From contig NZ_JARXNQ010000003.1 of assembly GCF_029872055.1 (NCBI RefSeq), positions 210,572 to 274,571 of the forward strand: 64,000 nt of DNA. The letters run 5' to 3'. Positions within the stretch are counted from its first letter, which is position 1, and every line of letters begins with the position of its first letter. A program made the position numbers and the translations under genes. The notes beneath the pieces were generated by a model. The model saw only the letters and a program-made list of their open reading frames with translations, did no database searches and had not been told where the DNA came from. Shown here piece by piece: positions 1 through 7,383 of this stretch. The stretch is from Sulfurimonas sp. C5 (lineage in GTDB: Bacteria; Campylobacterota; Campylobacteria; Campylobacterales; Sulfurimonadaceae).

Positions 1-180
1 TGGCTCATTGTTTTATAACGGTTTTGAAGTTCGTTATGAAGCTCATTACGCTCTTGTTGAGTTTTAGGTGTCCCTCTAAGATCGAGTAGTTCATCTGTAC
101 TCATACTGCCATAATTAGCACCGAAAAGGCTCATAGACCCTAGTAACATTGCAACTGCCGCAATTTTTAAACTTTTCATG
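1..180 (-). CDS. Exported DUF1104-like protein, 3' end outside window
   Basis: An open frame runs from ATG at 180 down to the window edge, giving 60 residues without a stop. The N-terminus is a clear cleavable signal peptide: a short basic start (MKSLK), a hydrophobic stretch and a Gly-Ala cleavage region around residues 20-22. The mature part begins with the pattern YGSMSTDELLDLRG followed by a charged helical stretch, which resembles small periplasmic DUF1104 proteins of Campylobacterota. Function is unknown. The family call is from memory of the pattern and could also be another small Spy-like helical periplasmic protein. The C-terminus cannot be judged. Confidence 0.65.
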
Positions 181-296
181 ATAAATCCTTTAAAATTAGA
201 TTGTTTATTCTCCATTATATCACTTTTTAACCTTTATTAATGCTAAATTCACACCTATTGTGATAAAATATTACATCTTAAAACATGAGGTGATAA

Positions 297-755
297 ATGA
301 AGTCATTTATGAAGTATGTAGGTTTTCCTGCTCTTATTCTTCTGGTACTCATACAATTTTTACCAATAGGTAAAGATCATACAAATCCCCCTGTTCTGGC
401 AGAACCTATGTGGGATTCTCAAACAACAAAACAGCTTTTTGAAAGAGCTTGTGCCGATTGTCATGCAAATACAACGAAATGGCCTTGGTACAGTAATGTT
501 GCACCTATCTCATGGATCATCCAAGAACATGTAGAAGACGGTCGAAGACACTTCAATATCTCAGCATGGGGCGTACAAAAACGCAATGAGGGTAATGAAG
601 CAGCTGAAGAGGTTGAAAAAGGTGAAATGCCTATATTCGGATACGATATTACACATCCGGAAGCCAAACTCTCTACTCATGAAAAAGAAGCTCTCATTCA
701 AGGACTCAAAGCAACTTTCGGTTCTAAACAAGAAAAAGAAGATGATGACGATTAA
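297..755 (+). CDS. Membrane-anchored haem-binding (c-type cytochrome-like) protein
   Basis: 152 residues with one N-terminal hydrophobic segment (about 8-24) acting as signal or anchor, so the rest faces the periplasm. It has a single c-type haem motif CADCH at residues 52-56, followed by the aromatic-rich stretch WPWYSN. This arrangement is typical of the small Haem_bd domain family rather than classic class I cytochromes. A strong ribosome site (GAGGTGATAA) precedes the ATG. The gene stands alone, ends in an acidic tail (EKEDDDD) and is followed at once by a hairpin terminator. It probably serves in periplasmic electron transfer; the redox partner is not visible. Confidence 0.82.
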   Translation: MKSFMKYVGFPALILLVLIQFLPIGKDHTNPPVLAEPMWDSQTTKQLFERACADCHANTTKWPWYSNVAPISWIIQEHVEDGRRHFNISAWGVQKRNEGNEAAEEVEKGEMPIFGYDITHPEAKLSTHEKEALIQGLKATFGSKQEKEDDDD

Positions 756-773
756 GGCGTTATAAAACGCCTT
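754..773 (+). terminator. Rho-independent terminator
   Basis: AAGGCGTT and AACGCCTT pair across an ATAA loop and are followed by a short T-rich tail. It overlaps the stop codon of the haem-binding protein, so it should end that transcript. Confidence 0.75.
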
Positions 774-852
774 TTCTTCGGCTGTCATTGCCTTTGATTC
801 AATTCATTTTCATCCGTTTTTGATATTATTACAAAAAAATTAGGGATATTAC

Positions 853-2787
853 TTGCTAAAACTTTCAACTTTTTTTCAACTATTAAAAGAGTCTTTTCGA
901 GATCTTTTGCCGATTATACTCGTAATTGTCTTTTTTCAACTTGCCATTATTCAAAGTGTACCTGAAAACTGGTTAAGCACTACAATCGGTTTAGCTATAG
1001 TAGGTGTAGGACTCGCAGTTTTTTTACTTGGTCTTGAGGTAGGTATCTTTCCAGTTGGTGAAGGGCTTGCCAGTGAATTTGCCAATAAAGGTTCCACATT
1101 TTGGATCATACTCTTTGCTTTTATGATCGGCTTTGGTACGACTGTTGCGGAACCTGCTCTTATCGTTATCGCACAAAAAGCAGCCTCTATTAGTGACGGG
1201 AGAATAGATGCAACGACCCTTAGAATGGTTGTTGCCTTCTCTGTAGGTTTTGCAATTGTTTTAGGTGTTTGGAGGATTTTAAAAGGGCATCCTATCCACT
1301 ATTACATCATCTCGGGCTACATTTTGGTTGTCGCTTCAACTGCTTTTGCACCGCAGGAGATCGTAGGACTTGCGTACGACCTTGGAGGGGTTACTACATC
1401 AACGGTAACCGTTCCTCTGGTTGCCGCACTCGGTATCGGTCTGGCTTCTAGCATAAAAGGGAGAAACCCTGTACTAGATGGTTTTGGTCTGATCGCATTT
1501 GCTTCACTCACACCTATGATCTTCGTACAGTTTTACGGTATCGTAGTTTATCAGTTTGTAGATTCTGTAACAAACATTCCTACTATCGCACCTATTACTG
1601 ATGCCGCTGCAACAGTTGCCGCACAATACAACTTTAAAATCCTCGACGTCCTCAAAGGTTTACTCGGAGTGATGATTGATGTACTTCCTATTCTAGCCGT
1701 TATTCTGTTTTTCCAGTATGCAATTCTAAAAAAGCCTATTGAGAATTTCAAAGAGGTAGTTATCGGTTTTGGACTTGTTATTATCGGGCTCGATGCTTTT
1801 ATTGTAGGTTTGGAGATGGGTCTTTTCTCAGTAGGCGAGACTATGGCTCTAGAACTTACAAAGTATGACAGTAACATCATTATTTACTCTTTTGGAGCGC
1901 TTATCGGTTTCTCTACGACAATGGCTGAACCATCACTGACGGCAATTGCAAGAAAAGCAAAAGAGATAAGTGACGGGAAGATTAACGACTATGCTCTAAG
2001 AGTCTTTGTGGCAATCGGTGTTGCGATCGGTATATCTCTGGGTGCTTATAGAATTGTTGTTGGTGGAGAGATTGTGTACTACATTATGGCGGGTTATCTG
2101 TTTGTTATAGCACTTACTTTCCTCTCACCAAAATACATTATCCCTGTAGCGTATGACAGTGGTGGGGTAACAACTTCGACTGTAACAGTTCCTCTCGTTG
2201 CTGCACTTGGACTAGGACTTGCAACCAATATACCGGGACGTGATCCACTAATAGACGGTTTTGGACTTATTGCGTTTGCATCACTCTTTCCAATGATAAC
2301 GGTAATGCTTTATGGCTTTGTAACAGAGCAGATGGGCATTAGAGGTGATCGTGAGAGAGAACAGCTACATATCAAAGAACTTCGCCATGCTTTAGAAGAT
2401 GCAAACAATATGGGGCTTGCTACCGTTCACGTACAAGGTACGGACAAACTCCATTCTGAAAAAATACCTTTTTCAGCTGTTCACATAATCGTACCGACCA
2501 ATAAAACGGAACAAGCACTTTTAGCAGCTAGGAATGCAGGAGCAAGAGGTGTTACGATCATGAGTGCACATGGAATGGGTCTGGAGAAAATGGACAACTT
2601 TTACAACAGACTGCACAGTGATGAGACAGATTCTAATTTGATGTTCATTACACCTACAAAAAGGGTAGATAATATCATTAAAGCGATTATGGAGGAGTTG
2701 GATCTTACTGGCAATGGGGCAGGAATAGCCTTTTCATATCCGATCTCGCATATGAAAGGTATTACACTGAAGATGGGTGATCTCTAG
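853..2787 (+). CDS. Duplicated DUF1538 membrane protein fused to a C-terminal PII-like domain
   Basis: 644 residues starting at TTG, with AGGG seven bases upstream; no ATG lies near the N-terminus. The protein is an internal tandem duplication of a multi-pass membrane unit. TTVAEP near residue 96 recurs as TTMAEP near 355, and [17 protein letters not shown] near 178 recurs almost unchanged near 437. This matches the DUF1538 family of predicted transporters, whose substrate is unknown. After about residue 515 the sequence becomes soluble and reads like a PII fold: a beta-strand FSAVHIIVP, an amphipathic helix, a [11 protein letters not shown] strand and a short T-loop. Regulation of transport by a nucleotide or metabolite bound to this domain is an inference. 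Confidence 0.85.
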   Translation: MLKLSTFFQLLKESFRDLLPIILVIVFFQLAIIQSVPENWLSTTIGLAIVGVGLAVFLLGLEVGIFPVGEGLASEFANKGSTFWIILFAFMIGFGTTVAEPALIVIAQKAASISDGRIDATTLRMVVAFSVGFAIVLGVWRILKGHPIHYYIISGYILVVASTAFAPQEIVGLAYDLGGVTTSTVTVPLVAALGIGLASSIKGRNPVLDGFGLIAFASLTPMIFVQFYGIVVYQFVDSVTNIPTIAPITDAAATVAAQYNFKILDVLKGLLGVMIDVLPILAVILFFQYAILKKPIENFKEVVIGFGLVIIGLDAFIVGLEMGLFSVGETMALELTKYDSNIIIYSFGALIGFSTTMAEPSLTAIARKAKEISDGKINDYALRVFVAIGVAIGISLGAYRIVVGGEIVYYIMAGYLFVIALTFLSPKYIIPVAYDSGGVTTSTVTVPLVAALGLGLATNIPGRDPLIDGFGLIAFASLFPMITVMLYGFVTEQMGIRGDREREQLHIKELRHALEDANNMGLATVHVQGTDKLHSEKIPFSAVHIIVPTNKTEQALLAARNAGARGVTIMSAHGMGLEKMDNFYNRLHSDETDSNLMFITPTKRVDNIIKAIMEELDLTGNGAGIAFSYPISHMKGITLKMGDL

Positions 2788-2811
2788 AAGTATCTACTTC
2801 TTAATGAGATC
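2779..2811. terminator. Bidirectional hairpin between convergent genes
   Basis: GATCTC and GAGATC flank an inner stem AGAAGTA / TACTTCT with a two-base loop. The hairpin contains the stop codons of both the DUF1538 gene and the converging HTH/coiled-coil gene, so it likely terminates both. Neither side has a strong T-run. Confidence 0.55.
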
Positions 2812-3429
2812 ACTATAGTCATATTTAATAGGATCGATGTAGATTTTCTTTCCTATTCTTATAACTCTGTCATCATCTAAGTTTTTAAATTTTTTCAATG
2901 TTTTTTCCAGCTTTTTTTCTGAAAGGTGTAAAGATTTTAAATACTTTTTGAGTGAAACCATTTCACTCTCGGAGCTTTCTTCCAATTCTGCTTCAAAAGC
3001 TGTTTCTTCTTGAGCTATAAGTTCAGGTTCTTGCGTTGGAGCATTCAGCATAAACTTTGTAGAAAGAGTCTGAAGAATATTTTTTAGCTGTTCATCTTTC
3101 TCTTTATAGATTCTCTCAAGCTTCTCTTTTTCCTCAATAAGCATCTGCTCTTTTTGATCGCGAAGAGTTCTTGTTTCACCCTCTAAAGTCTCTACACGCT
3201 GTTGTAGTTTTGCATTTTGTTCTTCAAGATATTTATAGTATCTGTCATTTGCAAACGGTTTTGCACTCGATGTTCTTTTTTGCGGTGCTTTTACTTTTTC
3301 GTCAACCACTACTAACTTCACACCGTTTTCAACTACACTTTCAATGGAACCACGTCTTATTCTGTTGTGAATAGCTTCTTTTGAAACACTATAAAACTCT
3401 GCAGCTTCCTCTACACTCATTTTTTTCAT
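2794..3429 (-). CDS. HTH plus coiled-coil protein of unknown function
   Basis: 211 residues from an ATG with GGGGAG five bases upstream. Residues 1-45 look like a MerR/excisionase-type winged helix (VEEAAEFYSVSKEAIHNRIRRG), which is a DNA-binding pattern. Residues about 65-115 are a long charged coiled coil (LQQRVETLEGETRTLRDQ), suggesting dimerisation. The remainder is acidic and then basic, ending in a short domain that contains GKKIYIDPIKYDYSDL. It lies just upstream of yajQ's end with an 11-base gap, so the two read as yajQ followed by this gene. I do not recognise a named function; a nucleoid or regulatory protein is possible. Confidence 0.72.
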   Translation of the reverse strand: MKKMSVEEAAEFYSVSKEAIHNRIRRGSIESVVENGVKLVVVDEKVKAPQKRTSSAKPFANDRYYKYLEEQNAKLQQRVETLEGETRTLRDQKEQMLIEEKEKLERIYKEKDEQLKNILQTLSTKFMLNAPTQEPELIAQEETAFEAELEESSESEMVSLKKYLKSLHLSEKKLEKTLKKFKNLDDDRVIRIGKKIYIDPIKYDYSDLIKK

Positions 3430-3440
3430 CTTCGCTCCCC

Positions 3441-3938
3441 TTATCTCATGTTTTCAAATTTTAACGGAGCGTCCCACTCACCTTCACGGATCATCTTCAT
3501 CACTTTTTGCAGGTCATCAATGTTTTTAGCTTTTACACGGATTGAGTCACCCTCAATTTGAGCATTTACCTTAAGTTTCATATTTTTTATATCGGCAGTG
3601 ATCTTCTTTGCTTCTTTTGATTCAATATAATCTACCACTTTGTACGTTGCTTTTCTTGTCCCGCCGCTTGCATCTTCCACGCGAAGTTCGTCCAGTACTT
3701 TTGAAGAAAGCCCCTGTTTTAAAAGTTTATCGATCACTATATCTTTTAACGCATCTAATTTATTGTCCGATGAAGCAACTAACACTAACGCTTTTTCTTT
3801 CTCTTTATAGTTAACTTCGTACGATGTCCCTTTAAAATCGTATCTGTTTGCCACTTCACGATCTACTAAATTAATTGCATTTTTAAAAAGTTGTACATCT
3901 ACTTTTGCCGTAATATCAAACGAATGCTCTTTCGCCAT
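3441..3938 (-). CDS. yajQ: YajQ family nucleotide-binding protein
   Basis: 165 residues with the family start MAKEHSFDITAKVD and the characteristic ENVRYDFKG-like stretch, here VANRYDFKGTSYEV, then the C-terminal KVMKMIREGEWDAPLKFENMR. YajQ proteins have two ferredoxin-like folds; homologues bind cyclic di-GMP, ATP/GTP or tRNA. I chose ATG at 3938 because AAGGTGA sits a few bases upstream; an in-frame GTG one codon earlier would overlap that site. It is followed by the HTH/coiled-coil gene on the same strand. Full length, nothing missing. Confidence 0.9.
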   Translation of the reverse strand: MAKEHSFDITAKVDVQLFKNAINLVDREVANRYDFKGTSYEVNYKEKEKALVLVASSDNKLDALKDIVIDKLLKQGLSSKVLDELRVEDASGGTRKATYKVVDYIESKEAKKITADIKNMKLKVNAQIEGDSIRVKAKNIDDLQKVMKMIREGEWDAPLKFENMR

Positions 3939-3985
3939 CACTCACCTTTTTTTTTGATTTAATTATAACATAAACGTAATGTTAG

Positions 3986-4264
3986 TTATTCACTCTTTTG
4001 CTCTTTTGATTTTTCTTTTTTAGCAAATCCCACACCTTTTTTTCTTTTAGGCTGTAATTGCAAAGATTCTATCTCTTCTTTATAGTCTATCCCCTCTTTA
4101 TGCATCACTGCAATACACTTGGCAATAGCTGCTATTGCATTAGGGACTTCCCCTTTTTGTTTATATGCTTGTATGTTTTTTTCACTTACCTTGATCAGCT
4201 TACTAAATTTTGGCAAACTGATCTCGGCATCTAAAAGCAATTTTTTAAAGTCAATAAATGTCAT
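3986..4264 (-). CDS. Small HTH protein with basic tail
   Basis: 92 residues from the ATG at 4264; upstream in-frame ATGs at up to 4351 would add an Ile/Tyr-rich, unlikely N-terminus. Residues 3-50 resemble a phage-repressor-type HTH (FKKLLLDAEISLPKFSKLIKVSEKNIQAYKQKG). The C-terminal 25 residues are strongly basic (QPKRKKGVGFAKKEKSKEQK), which favours nucleic-acid contact. It is divergent from the Lys/Ala-rich histone-like gene, with about 145 bases between them that include that gene's promoter. It could regulate its neighbour; that is inference. Function unknown. Confidence 0.62.
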   Translation of the reverse strand: MTFIDFKKLLLDAEISLPKFSKLIKVSEKNIQAYKQKGEVPNAIAAIAKCIAVMHKEGIDYKEEIESLQLQPKRKKGVGFAKKEKSKEQKSE

Positions 4265-4323
4265 GTTATATTCTCTATATATGATTATAAATTGAAATAT
4301 AACATAATTTTCTCTATATTTTC

Positions 4324-4352
4324 TTGACATATATGAATAAAAACTATACAAT
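4324..4352 (+). promoter_or_regulatory. Near-consensus sigma-70 promoter of the histone-like gene
   Basis: TTGACA at 4324-4329 and TACAAT at 4347-4352 are separated by exactly 17 bases, an almost ideal housekeeping promoter. This is unusual in Campylobacterota, which normally lack a clear -35 box. The expected start near 4359 gives a leader of about 50 bases. The leader holds a TTATTAC / GTAATAA hairpin (4362-4384) and then AAAGGA before the ATG. Confidence 0.65.
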
Positions 4353-4408
4353 CTCTATAATTTATTACTATTAGTAAGTAATAATGAGCTCTGTTAAAAG
4401 GATATAAG

Positions 4409-4594
4409 ATGGCAAAAGCACTTAAGAAAAAAGCCGTAAAAAAGCTTGTTAGATCTGCAGCGAAAAAAACTGTTAAAAAGAAAGAGTTAAAAGAAGTAAC
4501 TAAAAAAGCTACAAAAAGAGTTCTAAAAAAGAAACCTACAACTGCTAAAAAAGCGAAAAAAGTAGCGAAAAAAGCTATCAAGAAAGTTGCTTAA
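4409..4594 (+). CDS. Lys/Ala-rich histone H1-like protein
   Basis: 61 residues, of which about 26 are Lys and 11 Ala; nearly all the rest are Val, Thr, Arg and Leu. Repeated KKA(V/T/I) units (AKKAKKVAKKAIKKVA at the end) match the C-terminal-tail type of bacterial histone H1-like proteins, which condense DNA or bind RNA by charge. It has AAAGGA upstream and a near-consensus promoter, both arguing for a real and well expressed gene rather than a chance frame. It is divergent from a small HTH protein with a basic tail. Low complexity prevents assignment to a specific family. Confidence 0.75.
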   Translation: MAKALKKKAVKKLVRSAAKKTVKKKELKEVTKKATKRVLKKKPTTAKKAKKVAKKAIKKVA

Positions 4595-4605
4595 CTTTCT
4601 TATGT

Positions 4606-4628
4606 AGAGTGTGTTCTCCTCACACTCT
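4606..4628. terminator. Hairpin between histone-like gene and frdB-like gene
   Basis: AGAGTGTG and CACACTCT pair perfectly across a seven-base loop. It lies 12 bases after the histone-like stop and overlaps the stop codon of the converging Fe-S subunit gene. There is no T-run on either side, so it is a weak intrinsic terminator or an mRNA-end stabiliser. Confidence 0.45.
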
Positions 4629-5343
4629 AAAAACTTGGACTCCCGTCAAAACCAAAACCACTATCAAAACCGCCGCCGAAGTTTCCAAAATTTGGATCTG
4701 TATAACCAAACATACTAGAACGTACTCTTAGTTTTTCAATGTCAGCTTTAGATGAGATATTTTGAGGACACACTACCGTACAGTTGTTACACAGTGTACA
4801 ATCCCAAACACCGTTTGTCTGAATGGTGTCGATTTTTTCTTTGGCATCACCTTCACGTTTGTCACTCACATATTTCCAAACACGGGTAAGAGAAAACGGT
4901 CCTAAAAATTCTCCATTAACTGCATATACGGGACAAGATGAATAACACGATCCACACAAGATACAGTCACTCTGTACTTCGTTAATCTTCTCAGCTTCAT
5001 GATCTAAAACAGCTTCATTATTAAAACTGTTGATCCACGCTTTTGCTTTAACATTCATCTCATATGATTTATCCATGTTCACAACTAGATCACGAATAAC
5101 AGGCATATTGTTAAGAGGTTCTATTCTGTCTCCGTCTTGTACTTTATATGAACATGCCAGAACCTCTTTTTCATTCACGCGCATTGCACAGCTACCACAC
5201 ACACTGCTGCGACATCCGCTTGAAAAACTGAGTGTATTATCAATATCGTGTTTAATCGTATTTAAGGCTTCTAGTAATGTGTATTCACCATCTTCCAACT
5301 CATAAATTTCAAAGGCATCATCTCTTTTAACCGTTATTTTCAT
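4627..5343 (-). CDS. Succinate dehydrogenase/fumarate reductase Fe-S subunit, atypical
   Basis: 238 residues. The N-terminal plant-type [2Fe-2S] site uses C44, C49, C52 and C64. A classic [4Fe-4S] motif CILCGSC...CP lies at 127-137. The third site reads CTLCNNC...CP at 182-192. Standard SdhB/FrdB proteins have a non-Cys residue where C185 sits and hold a [3Fe-4S] cluster; the extra Cys suggests a second [4Fe-4S], as known in type E enzymes. The C-terminal 20 residues are Gly/Phe-rich (FGGGFDSGFGF), which is odd. The start codon overlaps the flavoprotein stop (TAATG), so the two are translationally coupled. No membrane anchor gene follows. Confidence 0.88.
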   Translation of the reverse strand: MKITVKRDDAFEIYELEDGEYTLLEALNTIKHDIDNTLSFSSGCRSSVCGSCAMRVNEKEVLACSYKVQDGDRIEPLNNMPVIRDLVVNMDKSYEMNVKAKAWINSFNNEAVLDHEAEKINEVQSDCILCGSCYSSCPVYAVNGEFLGPFSLTRVWKYVSDKREGDAKEKIDTIQTNGVWDCTLCNNCTVVCPQNISSKADIEKLRVRSSMFGYTDPNFGNFGGGFDSGFGFDGSPSF

Positions 5344-6851
5344 TACTCAGCCTCCATATAGTGTGCACCGCAGCTCTCTGTTCTGGAAAGTGCACTTTTT
5401 ACAACCATTTCACTGACCTGTAAAATATTTCTGAACTCTAAAAACTCTTGTTTGTTGGTGTTATAAACAGAAGAAGGATCACTCCAGCCCATTTGCGGTA
5501 AAAGAGATTTAATCATCTCTATCTCTTGCTGTGCATCTTCAAGTTCTGAGCGTTTTCTAACAATCCCTACTTTGTTATAAAGTAAGTTGCCTAACTTCTC
5601 TTTGTATTTGTAAAAATCTACCGTATTACTGAACTCTTGCTCTAAAAAACATTCACAATTTACTGGAACAGACAACTGCTCTATGTTTTGTGCCCGTTTT
5701 GCTGCATTACGTCCTGCTTCACGACCAAAAACCACAATCTCCAAGAGTGAATTGCCGCCTAATCGGTTTGCTCCGTGTACATTATGGTTTGCACACTCAC
5801 CGCAGGCAAATAATCCATCTATGTTTGTTTGTGACTGATTATCAACTGCCACACCGCCCATTGTATAGTGTGCTACAGGTTTTATAGGAATCAGGTCGTG
5901 TACAGGGTCCACATTTTCATAAAGCTTTGCCAGTTTTCTCTCTTGCGGCAAGCCTTCATCAATAAATGCCTCTCCAAGATGACGGATATCTAAAAACACC
6001 TCTTCCCCTTTTTTGATCTCCGCATCAATTGCACGGCTTACTTCATCACGAGGTGCTAACTCATTGGTAAAACGCTCCCCTTTTGAATTTAAGAGATAAC
6101 CGCCCTCACCGCGAGCCGATTCACTGATTAAAATTGAAGAGTTTTTAAGTCCTGTCGGATGAAACTGTACAAACTCCATATCTTTTACGTCAGCTCCAAT
6201 GCGAAGTGCTGCAGCAATTCCATCACCGCTTGAAGCTTTTGAGTTTGTTGAGTATTTATCATAGATACGAGAATAACCACCGCTTGCCAATATAACAGAT
6301 TTTGCAATATATGTTTTTGTCTCTCCGCTGCGAAGATCTAAAATTTTTGCACCGCATGCACTACCGTTTTCATCTTGCAGAAGGTCGAGTAAAAAACTGT
6401 CACTGATAAATTGAATCCCTAATGCATTACAGCGATCATATAAAGTGTGAAGAATTTTTAAACCTGTATAATCCTGAGCATAACAAGCACGAGGGGCTGA
6501 TGCACCGCCTAAACGACGTTGAGCTATTTTTCCATCTTTTGTACGGGAGAAACAAACGCCTATGCTGTTTAAATACTCGATTGCATTTGGAGCTTCCGAA
6601 CACATAAAACGGATCGCTTCTTCATCCGCTGCACCGTGAGCAGACTTTAAAGTATTTTGTACATGATCTTCAACACTGTCTTCACCTGCGTTTCCAAGTG
6701 CCGCATTCATTCCACCCTGTGCCATACAAGTCTGACTACGTGTGGGATACTCTTTAGTAAGCACTAAAACATCAGCACCCTCTTCTTTTGCAGCGATCGC
6801 AGCCATAAGACCTGCTCCACCCGCACCAATAATCAATACATCGGTTTTCAT
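5343..6851 (-). CDS. Succinate dehydrogenase/fumarate reductase flavoprotein subunit, atypical
   Basis: About 502 residues, shorter than the usual 570-660. The FAD-binding GAGGAG is at 9-14. The substrate-site motifs are all present: HPTG, RDEVSRAI, HYTMGG and NRLGGNS. The position that normally holds the His covalently bound to FAD (RSHT in E. coli FrdA and SdhA) reads RSQT, so flavin is probably non-covalent. E. coli His mutants at this site still reduce fumarate but lose succinate oxidation, so fumarate reduction is the likelier direction. No Tat signal is visible, so it should be cytoplasmic. I chose ATG at 6851 because AAAGGG is too close to the ATG at 6857. It is coupled to the Fe-S subunit. 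Confidence 0.88.
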   Translation of the reverse strand: MKTDVLIIGAGGAGLMAAIAAKEEGADVLVLTKEYPTRSQTCMAQGGMNAALGNAGEDSVEDHVQNTLKSAHGAADEEAIRFMCSEAPNAIEYLNSIGVCFSRTKDGKIAQRRLGGASAPRACYAQDYTGLKILHTLYDRCNALGIQFISDSFLLDLLQDENGSACGAKILDLRSGETKTYIAKSVILASGGYSRIYDKYSTNSKASSGDGIAAALRIGADVKDMEFVQFHPTGLKNSSILISESARGEGGYLLNSKGERFTNELAPRDEVSRAIDAEIKKGEEVFLDIRHLGEAFIDEGLPQERKLAKLYENVDPVHDLIPIKPVAHYTMGGVAVDNQSQTNIDGLFACGECANHNVHGANRLGGNSLLEIVVFGREAGRNAAKRAQNIEQLSVPVNCECFLEQEFSNTVDFYKYKEKLGNLLYNKVGIVRKRSELEDAQQEIEMIKSLLPQMGWSDPSSVYNTNKQEFLEFRNILQVSEMVVKSALSRTESCGAHYMEAE

Positions 6852-6907
6852 ATCCATACCCTTTCAATAGTTATGATTTTTACACATATTTTCTGTACTT
6901 TTATATA

Positions 6908-6955
6908 TTTATTTTAGAAGCCAGACCGAAGGGAGGATTCGTATTCTAAAATAAA
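6908..6955. repeat. Nested inverted repeat upstream of the flavoprotein gene
   Basis: A perfect 12-bp outer stem (TTTATTTTAGAA at 6908-6919 with its complement at 6944-6955) encloses a smaller CGAA / TTCG hairpin. On the minus strand the inner loop shows TCCTCCC, complementary to a ribosome site. It sits between the end of the YqaA-type gene and the start of the flavoprotein gene, so it could be a terminator for the former or a leader structure for the latter. Confidence 0.55.
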
Positions 6956-6971
6956 GGTATCAAAGTACTTA

Positions 6972-7376
6972 TCAACTTAAAAACGTTAAAATATAATAAC
7001 GCAAAACTCTCAAACTTCCCGCAATTATAACAAACCAAACAAACTTTAGTCTAACAAGCCCTGCAACTAATGTAAGCGGATCGCCAATAATCGGAAGCCA
7101 GGATAAGACTAAAGCATAATATCCGTACATATGCCCAAAACTATACGATCTTTTTCCTATCTTCGATCTAAATAATTTTTCTTTGGTTTTTGTATAAAGA
7201 AAATATCCAAGATAATAATTCACAATGATCGCCAGTATATTGCCTATCGAGGCAGATAATAAAGCATTTGCAATCGGCATTCCATTTGAGAGTGCTACTA
7301 AAAAAGCAGCTTCAGAAGAAAAAGGGAGAATGGTTGCCGCAAAAAAAGCGGCGAAAGCTAAAGAGAGTTCAGCCAT
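6972..7376 (-). CDS. YqaA/DedA-type small integral membrane protein
   Basis: 134 residues with three or four hydrophobic segments. The N-terminal half reads LAFAAFFAATILPFSSEAA, and the later GDPLTLVAGLVRL motif is characteristic of YqaA proteins, a short branch of the DedA/SNARE-associated family. DedA proteins act in lipid-carrier flipping and membrane homeostasis; the role of YqaA itself is not established. It begins eight bases after the hydroxyacid dehydrogenase stop with no clear ribosome site, so coupling is likely. It is the last gene of the purT-dehydrogenase-yqaA run. Confidence 0.82.
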   Translation of the reverse strand: MAELSLAFAAFFAATILPFSSEAAFLVALSNGMPIANALLSASIGNILAIIVNYYLGYFLYTKTKEKLFRSKIGKRSYSFGHMYGYYALVLSWLPIIGDPLTLVAGLVRLKFVWFVIIAGSLRVLRYYILTFLS

Positions 7377-7383
7377 AAAAAGT

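Noticed and set aside
4324..4361. Pairing of TTGACA (4324) with TATAAT (4356)
   Set aside because: The spacing is 26 bases, too long for sigma-70; TACAAT at 4347 gives the correct 17.
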